DNA of 21,589 nt, from positions 1-21,589 of the IMG/VR virus record IMGVR_UViG_3300042876_000440; one strand, written 5' to 3'. The notes below the pieces were generated by a model. It was not told where the DNA came from. It ran no database searches and saw only the letters and a list, made by a program, of their open reading frames with translations. Below are positions 1 to 7,695 of the stretch, piece by piece. The position numbers and the translations under genes were made by a program. Within the stretch, counting starts at the first letter, position 1. Each line of letters opens with the position of its first letter. Source of the stretch: a virus.

Positions 1-598
1 GCAACGACGGAGTTGTAGGCTCTAACTTTTGAATCTCGCGTTGATTCTTCTCGAACGCGCTTGCTTCAGTAACTCGGACATCGTACTGCTTCTCTAGGCT
101 GAGTGCGAGGTTAGCATCTTTCTTCAGACCGGCAGCGAATTCAGACGCAAGAAGTAGAACTAGAGCCCGGACAAAATGTGCAGAGTACGCAGCAACATTT
201 TCAATCCTGGCAGTATACTTAATCTCTATAACATCGAGATTAGTGAGGAGAACTCGGCCAGTACCAGCATCATTAGCTTCAATCTGGTACTCAGCCCGAA
301 TTTCCGGAATAGGAAGGACCGAGCCCTCCACAATGATTTCCTGTAGCTTAAGGAAATCAACCGGAAGATTAAATCCGTAGGCCCAATTAGTACGAACGAA
401 ATTCGCCAGCGATGGCGGGGAGGCTCGGCGCGTAGCGAACGGCCAATCTGCAGATTCTAAAACAAGATCACGGGACTGCTCATACACCGACTTTGCGACC
501 CTAGCCTCCTCGGTTGGATCTTCAAAATCGTCGAAGTGAGCCGTGTTACCGATCTTGGTGAGAGCCTTGTTACAGATGGCAACAGCAGACTGTTCCAT
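1..598 (-). CDS. Tail tubular protein A-like head-tail adaptor (3' end outside window)
   Basis: An open frame runs from ATG at 598 to the window edge, about 199 residues without a stop. The N-terminus reads MEQSAVAICNKALTKIG, followed by EEARVAKSVYEQSRDLVLES and DWPFATRR. This pattern (short helix, then a tyrosine/arginine helix, then W-x-FA-x-RR) is typical of podoviral tail tubular protein A (T7 gp11 family), which forms the ring joining portal to tail. The start is set by GGGAGG five bases upstream. It is the last gene seen of the late operon, separated from the capsid genes by a strong hairpin. The family call rests on motif resemblance only, and the C-terminus is missing because of the window edge. 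Confidence 0.7.
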   Translation of the reverse strand, partial: MEQSAVAICNKALTKIGNTAHFDDFEDPTEEARVAKSVYEQSRDLVLESADWPFATRRASPPSLANFVRTNWAYGFNLPVDFLKLQEIIVEGSVLPIPEIRAEYQIEANDAGTGRVLLTNLDVIEIKYTARIENVAAYSAHFVRALVLLLASEFAAGLKKDANLALSLEKQYDVRVTEASAFEKNQREIQKLEPTTPSL

Positions 599-600
599 GA

Positions 601-614
601 AGGCCTCCCAAGGC
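601..614 (-). promoter_or_regulatory. SD-sequestering mini-hairpin before tail gene
   Basis: On the minus-strand transcript GGCCT and AGGCC can pair around a TGGG loop. The SD sequence GGGAGG of the tail tubular gene lies in the loop and 3' arm. This could lower or regulate translation of the tail gene. The stem is only 5 bp, so the effect is an inference. Confidence 0.35.
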
Positions 615-615
615 C

Positions 616-645
616 GAGGGGTGGGCCCCGAAGGGCCCACCCCTC
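616..645 (-). terminator. Intercistronic hairpin with UUCG loop (terminator or processing site)
   Basis: A perfect 13-bp stem (616-628 with 633-645) encloses TTCG on the minus-strand transcript, closed by C-G, the extra-stable cUUCGg tetraloop. It lies between the capsid/cement module and the tail tubular gene. No T-run follows, so it may be an attenuating terminator, an RNA-stability element or a processing site rather than a full stop. T7 Tphi lies at the same point, between the capsid gene 10 and gene 11. Confidence 0.7.
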
Positions 646-656
646 ACCGCTAATAG

Positions 657-893
657 TTACACCGGCTCTTGATCGCTCGCCCGAGCGCGGGTAGCTTCCC
701 CGACTTGCATTTCGCTCATCGTCTGCACGCCGCTAGGGACTGCAGCAGGTTCAGGCACAGGCTGGCCATCCTCGAGCTTGAAGCAGAAGCGCGGAGGCTT
801 CTCGTCGTCAGGCAGCTCGAACTCCTGACCGACATCCACTCGCTTCCCATGCAGGAAAGCGGTAGTTCCACCAGTCAGAACGTAACGGGCCAT
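657..893 (-). CDS. Small unknown protein between cement and tail genes
   Basis: This 78-residue protein is not recognised. Residues 1-35 look like a small beta domain (MARYVLTGGTTAFLHGKRVDVGQ at the start), and the rest is a proline/alanine-rich, acidic, probably disordered tail. The SD GGGGAGGTG ends five bases before ATG. Its position just after the cement protein suggests a virion-associated accessory or decoration role, but that is only positional inference. A strong hairpin follows its stop codon. Confidence 0.75.
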   Translation of the reverse strand: MARYVLTGGTTAFLHGKRVDVGQEFELPDDEKPPRFCFKLEDGQPVPEPAAVPSGVQTMSEMQVGEATRARASDQEPV

Positions 894-908
894 TGGTCAC
901 CTCCCCGA

Positions 909-1397
909 TTACAGACCGACCATGTTGGTCTGGCGCTGGTCAACGATACCAGCCGTGATCTTACCGGCCGTGGTAGCGAACGCGGCAATCACGTACCGGA
1001 GTTGCAGATAGCGCAGCTTCGTTCCGGGGAAGAAGCTCCGGAACTTGAACTGGTATCCAGCAACCAGAGTGGCAACCGCGATGGCGCCAGAGTCGAAAAG
1101 CGTCACCTCACCGGCGTTGATGTCACCGTTACCATCCACACCCGTGCCCATCGAGAGGATAGCCTGAACCGTCGCCGCACCACCAGAGGTGACCGTCTCG
1201 TTTACCGTGATGAGGCACTCGACAGGCTCACCCTTACCGATGTCGATCTCCGCCGATGGATTGCTCCCAAGAAGCGGGGGTAGGTAGATCGTACCAGGAA
1301 CCCCAAGATCGATCGACTTCTCCGAGCGAACTGTACCAACGGCAGAAACGATGGACTGCTTCCAGCTGAAGCAATTCTCCCTATCGAACATTCCCAT
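909..1397 (-). CDS. Bbp16-like capsid cement protein
   Basis: The 162-residue product has the layout of the Bbp16 capsid cement family of BPP-1-type phages. An N-terminal MGMFDRENCFSWKQSIV segment is followed by 'SIDLG', a beta-rich core with GEPVECLITVNETVTSGGA and VATLVAGYQFKFRSFFPG, and a C-terminal LRYLQLRYV ... AGKITAGIVDQRQ. These proteins bind the outer capsid surface and stabilise the expanded shell. ATG at 1397 has AAAGGAG seven bases upstream; an in-frame ATG at 1391 is a weaker alternative. It lies directly downstream of the major capsid gene, as in BPP-1. The call is from remembered family pattern, not a search. Confidence 0.8.
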   Translation of the reverse strand: MGMFDRENCFSWKQSIVSAVGTVRSEKSIDLGVPGTIYLPPLLGSNPSAEIDIGKGEPVECLITVNETVTSGGAATVQAILSMGTGVDGNGDINAGEVTLFDSGAIAVATLVAGYQFKFRSFFPGTKLRYLQLRYVIAAFATTAGKITAGIVDQRQTNMVGL

Positions 1398-1421
1398 GAC
1401 TTGGCTCCTTTCCGGACGGCG

Positions 1422-2426
1422 TTAGATCGCCGCCTCCTGATTCGTAATAGCGTCCGCAATCCGGATGGGAATCCCACGGTAGAAATTCACCGGCTTGCCC
1501 TCGACCATCCCGACCGTCATGCCGGCGTTCTTCGCCGCACCGATGGACTGGAGATCCAGGTACGTCGCCACAGTGCGGTTCATGTAGATGATCACGTTGC
1601 CGGTACGGAGGTCTTGGATCTGGTGATACGCCTTGACTAGAGAATCCCAGAGGGCCGTATCAGCAGCACCGATCTTTGCAGCCTCCGTATCGATGTTCGC
1701 GATACGGACCACGTAGCGCCAATCCTTGACGCAGAGCCCGAGCTTCCACTTCCAACTCGTGACGTACGCAGTGTACTTCTTGCCGGTACCGTCATCCCAC
1801 GGCTGAACACCGAGGTCCTTGTGCTGGAGGCCACCCGTCATGTTCTTCGGATAGATTCCGAACACCGTGTCCGGGCCCCAGGCCACGAACCAGATGGAGG
1901 TACAGTCGTTGCCGTTCGCGGCAGCGTGGCACTTGATGATCTGCCCACCGCCCGGGTCCGTCGTGGAGTTGAATCGCGGCGCGAGGCCGTGAATCTCCTC
2001 CGGAGCGTTCTTCACGTTGGAGTAGAAGAACGCCGTCTCCACCTCGTTGTTGAACCCCTGGACGAACCCGAGATCCTCCGAGGCGCGGAACGCAGCAGCA
2101 TCTCCGTTCAGGTCAGCAAGGTCGGTATCGACCACCGAGAAGCCGTCGAGCATACCGCACGTCTCGTCGACCTGCGTGGTCCGAGACTTGCCGGGCGCGA
2201 CGCCCTCGTTGAATCGACGCCACCCGATACCGGCAGCCTTACCCGGAATCGCGGTGCGGCTCGAGAAGACGTGACCAGTCTCCTTATTGCCGGGATAGAA
2301 AGGCACATCCTCGAGCAGCGCATTGCGCCGGGTGAGGACCTCAACAACGCGAGCGATCGCGCCGTTGGGATCGCGTCGCCGAACCTGGTCAAGCAGGGTC
2401 GGGAACGACGTGTTTGCAACCGTCAT
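1422..2426 (-). CDS. Major capsid protein (BPP-1/epsilon15-type, HK97 fold)
   Basis: A 334-residue protein with the expected length and signatures of the BPP-1-like major capsid family. Visible segments include DPNGAIARVVEVLTRRNALL near the N-terminus, TTQVDETCGMLDGFSVVDTD, NGDAAAFRASEDLGFVQGFN, then GLAPRFNS, and TSIWFVAWGPDTVFGIYPK followed by GLQHKDLG. DWRYVVRIANID and NVIIYMNRTV lie further on. It builds the icosahedral shell. The gene is four bases downstream of the scaffold gene and has GGGAGAG six bases before ATG. Base composition is somewhat more GC-rich than the scaffold and portal genes, as often seen for highly expressed capsid genes. Confidence 0.92.
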   Translation of the reverse strand: MTVANTSFPTLLDQVRRRDPNGAIARVVEVLTRRNALLEDVPFYPGNKETGHVFSSRTAIPGKAAGIGWRRFNEGVAPGKSRTTQVDETCGMLDGFSVVDTDLADLNGDAAAFRASEDLGFVQGFNNEVETAFFYSNVKNAPEEIHGLAPRFNSTTDPGGGQIIKCHAAANGNDCTSIWFVAWGPDTVFGIYPKNMTGGLQHKDLGVQPWDDGTGKKYTAYVTSWKWKLGLCVKDWRYVVRIANIDTEAAKIGAADTALWDSLVKAYHQIQDLRTGNVIIYMNRTVATYLDLQSIGAAKNAGMTVGMVEGKPVNFYRGIPIRIADAITNQEAAI

Positions 2427-2429
2427 TTG

Positions 2430-3143
2430 TTACTCTCCCTTCTTCTTCATGGTAGGATAAAGCTCCTCGTGGAACGCTGCATCATCTGTGGCAGGTGTCC
2501 TCGGAGCACCACCCAGAGTTCCGGCAACTGAATCATCCGTACTGGCCTTAGAGATTCCATGTAGGAACCTAACCAGCGGAGGCCAATTGCCAATTCCAGC
2601 CTTCGAGATTTCCTTCCGGAACGACTTGTCAGGATCCACTTTATTCAGGAATTTCTGAAGACCCGAGATGTTAGCCTGGAACTCCTTACCACCGAAGTTC
2701 TTATCTCCCTCGAGCTCCTTCATCCACCCCTGAACTTGCTTCTCCCGGCTAGCCTTGAACTCTGCTTCCTGCTTAGTCGTAATTTGAGCCAGGCGCTTGC
2801 TCCAACTGTCCACAAGCTTCTGCAGACCTTCGGGCTTCACACCTGATTCCTTTGCCCACGACTTCACATCTCCGAAGAACTCCTGATCGACGTCTGCGCC
2901 CTCGGGGAGCTTCACCGATGCATACGGATCGGTAGCGGTCTCTTGGCCTTTCGGCTCGCCGCTTTGCCCACCCTGCTGCGCCTCGGATACCCCTCCATCT
3001 AGAATAGAAGGAGCACCTCCCTGCGGTACTGCGGCGCCTCCCTGAGCGTTCGGCGCTGGAACTGCAGCAACTCCACCAGCGGGAGCTGCACCTGGTGCGC
3101 CAGCTGTCGGTGAACCCTGGGCTGGAGCGGCTGTATCAGGCAT
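2430..3143 (-). CDS. Capsid scaffolding protein
   Basis: About 237 residues lie immediately upstream of the major capsid gene. The first ~75 residues are low-complexity Ala/Gly/Pro/Gln. A helical, charged middle follows (QEFFGDVKSWAKESGV, then QKLVDSWSKRLAQITTKQEAEF), then a basic region and a short C-terminal helix-rich segment ending in MKKKGE. Disordered ends plus a helical core and a basic C-terminus suit an internal scaffold. Two starts are possible. ATG at 3149 abuts its SD, while ATG at 3143 has AGAGG six bases upstream and is preferred. It overlaps the 3' end of the preceding gene. Assignment rests on position and composition. Confidence 0.75.
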   Translation of the reverse strand: MPDTAAPAQGSPTAGAPGAAPAGGVAAVPAPNAQGGAAVPQGGAPSILDGGVSEAQQGGQSGEPKGQETATDPYASVKLPEGADVDQEFFGDVKSWAKESGVKPEGLQKLVDSWSKRLAQITTKQEAEFKASREKQVQGWMKELEGDKNFGGKEFQANISGLQKFLNKVDPDKSFRKEISKAGIGNWPPLVRFLHGISKASTDDSVAGTLGGAPRTPATDDAAFHEELYPTMKKKGE

Positions 3144-3486
3144 TGTCATCCTCTTTCATTCTCTTGAGCTGCTCGAGTTCGGCCTCAACTCGATCGTGCT
3201 CGAATTGGGAGTATAGCTCGGGAAACCGGGAAAAAGTCCTCAAAACGTCAACCCCGACCGCTCGACGTCCTTCAAGAAACGCAAACAGATTACTGGTTTG
3301 AAAGATGGTCTTATTCACACCGCAGAATTCACCAGCATAGATAAGACCAACTGCCCACCTACGAAACTGTGGTTGTTGCAACAGCCAACGAAGATCCTCC
3401 TTGGCTTGATAGTCGATCAACTTATCCCGTCTTGCTTTCTGGGCCGCGGACCTTTCATCCGCGGCCGGACCCATCTTGTTGCTCAT
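3136..3486 (-). CDS. Bbp19-like phage protein
   Basis: The 116-residue product contains DYQAKEDLRWLLQQPQFRRW, then SNLFAFLEGRRAVGVDVLRT and a charged C-terminal helix. The pattern 'short helix, L-x-P-x-x-RR-x, F-x-EG-RR-x-VG' matches the small Bbp19 family found between portal and scaffold in BPP-1-like phages. Its molecular role is not known. ATG overlaps the portal stop codon (ATGA), so the two are probably translationally coupled, and its own 3' end overlaps the scaffold start. Confidence 0.7.
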   Translation of the reverse strand: MSNKMGPAADERSAAQKARRDKLIDYQAKEDLRWLLQQPQFRRWAVGLIYAGEFCGVNKTIFQTSNLFAFLEGRRAVGVDVLRTFSRFPELYSQFEHDRVEAELEQLKRMKEDDNA

Positions 3487-5219
3487 GCGGGAATCCCCAT
3501 AGACGCACTAGCAATCGGTCCAACCATTTGCTGCATAGCTGCCTGTCCAGTCGGCCCTGCCTCGTTAAGAGCACCAGCCATGTTCTTGGCACCCTTTCCA
3601 TACTGCTCGAGCATTTGACCCTGCTGCATCGCCGCATCCTTACGGGCCCGCTCGTTACGGATCCTAGAAACCTGCTTAGGATCCCGGAGGAACTTCGGCG
3701 GAACGCCAAGGATGGTGCCCATCTCGAGAGATACAGCGTCGATATCCACAGTGTCGACGACCTCAGGGAATCTCTCAGATACAGAGATAGCGAAGGCAAC
3801 GAATCGCTCGGTGGAAGCGACATTAACCAGACGCTGAGCTTGGCTCATCACCGACAGGTACTCGATTCCAAGTGGCGCACCACGAAGTTCCCGTGGCGCC
3901 GGAGGAAGCATATCAGCCAGAGCGGCGTGGTAGAAGGTGAGATCAATTCCAGGAGTAAGAATTTCCTTCTCAGCGCGGTTGACGACCGGACCAAGTTGGA
4001 GCATCTTTTCCTCGTGACGCTCACTAATCTCCCGAGCTGTGCGGGGCTGAGTCCTCTGATCGTTGATGATCTGTAGCCAGAGGTCCGTGTAAAACGCCTT
4101 ACCAACACGAAGTGCAATGCCATTCGCCCGCTCAGTTGTAGCAGTCAAGCCCTGGGGCGAGACCACCATAGCAGGCTCAGCCTTGGCACCCTGAGCGGTA
4201 CGCGGGATGTAGTTAGTCGCGCCGGGAACAAGAGAGTACTGGCTCGCTCTCATCTCCTCAGGGATGTTCATCGGCGGGTCGGCCATCTTATCCAGCAGCT
4301 TCATGGCCTTCCGCTCATGATGCTGGAGCTCGCTGGTGTCACCGAGAGCTTCCATGCCCGGGCTGTGCCCGTACACGTCCGAGACAGAGTTCGTCAACTC
4401 CCAGCGAGGAGCAAGAACCGGGAAGTTGTCGTAGCCACCAACTTTGAGGAACCCAGCCTTAGGGTCGTCCTCATTGCTCTTCTCCATCCAGAGGGAGAGG
4501 TACTTCTTACCTTGCGGCCCAATAGCTCCGTGGCGCCAGTCTTCATTGGGAATGATGGCGTGGATACACTCAACCATCTTCTCGTAGTTTCCCTCGTTGT
4601 ACTGTGCCTTCACTCGCTCGGAACATCTATCGATGCCGAACTTACGAGCCATCTGCCGGACGGTGAACTGGATCTCCCGCATCATCACGTCAACGATGCC
4701 CTTGGCATTAACTGCAAGAACATACTCGCCAATCGCCAGCGGGAACAACCGAATGACCTCGTCGGTATCTTCCTCGAGAATGGAGCAGTGCGTTCCGAAG
4801 ACGAGAAGATCCTTATACGTCGCGCCCGCGAGAGTTGTGTACCAGTTCGACTTAGCAAAGATAGTTAGGAGAATGTCCTCCACACCGTGCAGATACTTAC
4901 GAACAGGACCCCAGATTGCCAGTTCAGGATCTGTAGTGGTGAACCGAAACCAGCGACGGGCGGGGGAGGTAATGCCAGCCATCATCCCAGCTGTTGCCAC
5001 CCGGAGAGCAATTAGAGGCTCGTTGTTGATGATCTTGTCATTCCGGCGCCCACCATCCACCCCAGCGTCGGAAGCAAAGAACCGAGCACGCCGAGGTTGC
5101 ATCATCTCGGCCATCTGCATGTAATGCTGGTCGAAGGAGTTGCGCTTACCCTTAAGGTTCTTGTACCAAGTCAGGATGAACTGTCTCGGCGTTTCCTTGG
5201 GCATCATATCTGCGAACAT
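3483..5219 (-). CDS. Portal protein (T7-type head-to-tail connector family)
   Basis: About 578 residues, normal for podoviral portals (roughly 530-600). The N-terminal part reads WYKNLKGKRNSFDQHYMQMAEMMQPRRARF, then RNDKIINNEPLIALRVATAG, then MMAGITSPARRWFRFT. These are hallmarks of the bacteriophage head-to-tail connecting protein family. Twelve copies form the ring at one vertex through which DNA is pumped by the terminase. An in-frame TTG at 5231 exists, but ATG at 5219 has GGAG six bases upstream and is chosen; the SD lies inside the end of the preceding gene. The last four bases overlap the Bbp19-like start. Confidence 0.92.
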   Translation of the reverse strand: MFADMMPKETPRQFILTWYKNLKGKRNSFDQHYMQMAEMMQPRRARFFASDAGVDGGRRNDKIINNEPLIALRVATAGMMAGITSPARRWFRFTTTDPELAIWGPVRKYLHGVEDILLTIFAKSNWYTTLAGATYKDLLVFGTHCSILEEDTDEVIRLFPLAIGEYVLAVNAKGIVDVMMREIQFTVRQMARKFGIDRCSERVKAQYNEGNYEKMVECIHAIIPNEDWRHGAIGPQGKKYLSLWMEKSNEDDPKAGFLKVGGYDNFPVLAPRWELTNSVSDVYGHSPGMEALGDTSELQHHERKAMKLLDKMADPPMNIPEEMRASQYSLVPGATNYIPRTAQGAKAEPAMVVSPQGLTATTERANGIALRVGKAFYTDLWLQIINDQRTQPRTAREISERHEEKMLQLGPVVNRAEKEILTPGIDLTFYHAALADMLPPAPRELRGAPLGIEYLSVMSQAQRLVNVASTERFVAFAISVSERFPEVVDTVDIDAVSLEMGTILGVPPKFLRDPKQVSRIRNERARKDAAMQQGQMLEQYGKGAKNMAGALNEAGPTGQAAMQQMVGPIASASMGIPA

Positions 5220-5220
5220 G

Positions 5221-5475
5221 TTATTCTCCAAGGATAGACGTCGTCATGGTCGGAATCTGTGAGCGATCGCCAAGCGGGCCGGTCAGCATGGAAGACCGGC
5301 GGGAACCGAACACTCCGCGCCGCCTCTGCTGTTCCTCAGCTTCCCGGACGGCCGCATCGGTAAGATCTGGGGAGGTTGGAGGACTAGAAGGATCTTCGAT
5401 GATTCCCCCCTCGAATCCAAGAGCAGATCCTAGTCTATGCCCGACCCATTCTCCACCTTGACGAACAAATCCCAT
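5221..5475 (-). CDS. Small protein between terminase and portal
   Basis: This 84-residue protein is not assigned. A glycine-rich N-terminus (MGFVRQGGEWVGHRLGSALG) is followed by a proline/serine linker, a charged helix (AAVREAEEQQRRRGVFGSRR) and a C-terminal SSMLTGPLGD motif. Short proteins with an S-[ST]-x-L-T-G-x-L-G-D tail often sit beside the portal gene in podoviruses, so a packaging or head-completion role is plausible. ATG at 5475 has AAGGAG seven bases upstream, inside the terminase 3' end. One base separates it from the portal start. Confidence 0.7.
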   Translation of the reverse strand: MGFVRQGGEWVGHRLGSALGFEGGIIEDPSSPPTSPDLTDAAVREAEEQQRRRGVFGSRRSSMLTGPLGDRSQIPTMTTSILGE

Positions 5476-5476
5476 C

Positions 5477-6934
5477 TTAGTTCTCCTTGAATGGATCGTA
5501 CTCGGTAATTGCCCTGCCAGAGCCCTTCGGCTTGTACAGAAGAACTTCTTCGTCTGGCCGGAATCTTGGTTTCACAGGCGAGGCAAAGGTGAGCGCGTAG
5601 CCATCCGCCAGATCAGGAGACCTTTGGAGGTTCTCCTTGATATCATCTTTGGCGTCCAGTATAACGCGACCCCTAGGATCAAAGTCGTAGTTCGGTGCGC
5701 AGAGTTCCTGCTTCAGCTCGACGATCTTTGGTAACGCCACGCTACCCTTATTGTTCTTCAGGAACTGAGCAACATCCCAGTACATCTCAGCCCGGCGGTT
5801 GACGAATCTCTGGTCGTCCGCTGCCTTCGACCCGAAGTTCACCCCGTGAACCTTGCTGAACCCTCGGGTGTGGCACCAGTCGACCAGCGCGATTCCCATA
5901 CCACCAACATCTACAAACGCGGCGTCGGCCTCCCATGCGTCCATGTACCGAATCAGTTCCTCGCCAAGTTGCTCGTGGTCGAGATTACGATACTGACGCG
6001 GGCGCCAGGCCATGAGACCCTGACGAGGAAAAATGATGGATTTGTCATCACCGAAACGCGCAACGTCAACCCCGAGAACCCGGGCACTTCTACGGAACAG
6101 AGCTTCCGCAGGGTTTGCTCGGAAGGCTGCATCTACCACCTCCGGCCCGATGAGCTTGGTTGCGCCCGCAGGAGGGAATTCCCCGAGAACGTTAATCATC
6201 ACCCATGGGTTATCCCTACCCCACTGGTCAATCTTCTGCTGTGCCCAAACCGGGTCAATGCGCTTCGACCGTTTCGGGTTAGCCGGGTCGCCCGTGATCT
6301 TAATCACTTTCCACATGTGATTATAGACCTTCACGGCGTCATACAGAGGACCATCTGTACGTGTCGGATTCCCGGTCATGAGAATCCTATTCACCTTGCC
6401 GGTGGAGAGGGAGGCATCTGCAGCTTCCGTGACGCCAGGCGGGATATCGCCAGCCTCGTCGATTAGAACAATGGTGTAAAGACCGTGGAGCCCGGCGAGT
6501 GTATTGGCCTGGCTTGACTTGTCAGATTGCTTGCTCCATTGGCGGGTGGAGAGGAACCAGGTCTCAGGCGACTCCTTGCAAAAGATACGCTCTGATTGCC
6601 ACTGGAAGAACTCTGACAAGAAGGGTGACTTCTTTTGCCAAAGCGCGAATTCTGACCACAGGTTATCCCGGAGGTTATCCCCGGTGATAGCTGTAGCGAA
6701 CCCCTTAGCCTGAGGGAAGCATGCTAGGAACCACCACCCACCCCAGGCCATACCACACGACTTGCCAGGGCCTTTGCACGCAGAGGCGACGGTCCGTTGA
6801 TTATCCCTGAGCGAGAGAAGGAATTCCTCCTGCCAGTCGTCAGGTGTGGCCTTAAAGTTATCCTTGACAAAGAGAATAGGATCTTGACGCCACCTACGCA
6901 GGGTTTCGATGGCTCCCGATTCTGCCAGATTCAT
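5477..6934 (-). CDS. terL: Terminase large subunit (ATPase-nuclease packaging motor)
   Basis: A 485-residue protein with both TerL domains. The ATPase has a Walker A-like ACKGPGKS (residues ~52-59), Walker B TIVLIDEAGD (~154-163) and the coupling motif LMTGNP (~185-190). The RNase H-like nuclease has LGVDVARFGDD (~287-297), AAFVDVGG (~338-345, second Asp) and SPDLADGYALTF (~439-450, third Asp). It drives genome packaging through the portal. The ATG has no strong SD; upstream in-frame codons contain no better start before a TAA. It heads the head operon, downstream of the 6935-7355 control region. Confidence 0.93.
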   Translation of the reverse strand: MNLAESGAIETLRRWRQDPILFVKDNFKATPDDWQEEFLLSLRDNQRTVASACKGPGKSCGMAWGGWWFLACFPQAKGFATAITGDNLRDNLWSEFALWQKKSPFLSEFFQWQSERIFCKESPETWFLSTRQWSKQSDKSSQANTLAGLHGLYTIVLIDEAGDIPPGVTEAADASLSTGKVNRILMTGNPTRTDGPLYDAVKVYNHMWKVIKITGDPANPKRSKRIDPVWAQQKIDQWGRDNPWVMINVLGEFPPAGATKLIGPEVVDAAFRANPAEALFRRSARVLGVDVARFGDDKSIIFPRQGLMAWRPRQYRNLDHEQLGEELIRYMDAWEADAAFVDVGGMGIALVDWCHTRGFSKVHGVNFGSKAADDQRFVNRRAEMYWDVAQFLKNNKGSVALPKIVELKQELCAPNYDFDPRGRVILDAKDDIKENLQRSPDLADGYALTFASPVKPRFRPDEEVLLYKPKGSGRAITEYDPFKEN

Positions 6935-7355
6935 AGGTTTAGGATACTCTGCAAATTTTTCCAGGGTGGTACTTGCTTAAAAGAAAAGCGATGAATGAGG
7001 TGATGGGTGCTAGGAATTCGGGGGTAGGGTCCCCTGTCGCGCGAGCGGGGTACCTGAAAACCCCGGGTCACCCCCGCCCGGGGCGCACCGTTCAGGGGCC
7101 CCTTTCGTATCAGCCCCTATCGGTACTGAACCGCTACGTTACCCGATAGGGTACTGACCCATTCGGGTACCATACCCGGTATGCTACCCGTTCGGGTATG
7201 ATAGCCCTACCTAGTACCCAGAAGGGTATACTCGTAATTCAACCCTTCTGGGTAGTAGTAATCTTCACTAGGCGTACCTAGATTAGTAGCGTAAGGGTGA
7301 GGGTGATAGCCGGAATGAACCGGCGGGCCGCGAGCCCCTACATACTGGAGGCAGT
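6935..7355. promoter_or_regulatory. Divergent noncoding control region rich in TACCC/GGGTA dyads
   Basis: About 420 bases without a credible gene separate terL (minus) from the plus-strand cassette. Inverted repeats are dense: CCCCGGG 7061-7067 with 7077-7083; GGGGCCCC 7095-7102; TACCC/GGGTA 7140-7153; ACCC/GGGT 7157-7168; CATACC/GGTATG 7171-7183; TACCCG/CGGGTA 7185-7198; a 13-bp dyad 7215-7254; CTAGG/CCTAG 7268-7281. Reading the minus strand, the 7061-7083 hairpin is followed by TTTT, so it could act as a terminator before terL. I could not define a convincing sigma70 promoter. The repeated half-site suggests operators or a phage-specific control region. Confidence 0.6.
7215..7254. repeat. 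13-bp inverted repeat carrying the iteron core
   Basis: The arm TACCCAGAAGGGT (7215-7227) is perfectly repeated inverted at 7242-7254 around a 14-base spacer. Each arm contains ACCCAGAAG, the same 9-mer found in the direct repeats at 8198-8263. It could be a binding site for the protein that recognises those repeats. Confidence 0.75.
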
Positions 7356-7694
7356 ATGGCGAACACCGAGACGACCGCGACGACCGAGACGCCGAAGGCG
7401 CAGCCCAGCGAGAAGACGCTCGCCCGCCGCGAGAACGAGAAGAAGCTCCGCGAGAAGAAGGTGGACTACAGGGCGAAGGGCGCGGTCGTCCGCATCCTCG
7501 CGAAGGACAGCCCGAAGAAGAACGGCTCGAAGGCGCGCGAGATCTGGGACATCTACAAGGACGGGATGACCGTGGAGGACATCCTGAAGGCCGCGGAGAA
7601 CACGAAGGGCGGCGCCAGCTACGCCCGCGCGTGCATCATCTGGGACGACCGCCACGGGCACATCTCGGTCGTGGCCGGCCCGGAGAAGAAGTAG
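7356..7694 (+). CDS. Small basic protein, paralogue of 16135-16563
   Basis: The 112-residue product has no recognised function. Residues 1-35 are a Thr/Lys/Glu-rich, probably disordered tail. The C-terminal half contains IYKDGMTVEDILKAA (~66-80) and IIWDDRHGHISV (~94-105), which align with LYKNGQTVAEFVKLA and IRWDKEHGFIEL in the 16135 gene. The composition (high Lys/Ala/Glu, high GC, almost only AAG for Lys) suggests an abundant nucleic-acid-binding or virion protein, but this is inference. ATG is preceded by GGAGG four bases away. It is on the opposite strand to both terminase genes flanking it and has its own terminator, like a moron inserted in the late operon. Confidence 0.85.
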   Translation: MANTETTATTETPKAQPSEKTLARRENEKKLREKKVDYRAKGAVVRILAKDSPKKNGSKAREIWDIYKDGMTVEDILKAAENTKGGASYARACIIWDDRHGHISVVAGPEKK

Positions 7695-7695
7695 C

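Noticed and set aside
3369-4076. Plus-strand 235-codon frame inside the portal gene
   Set aside because: It is antisense to a well-supported portal gene and has no phage-like motif or SD.
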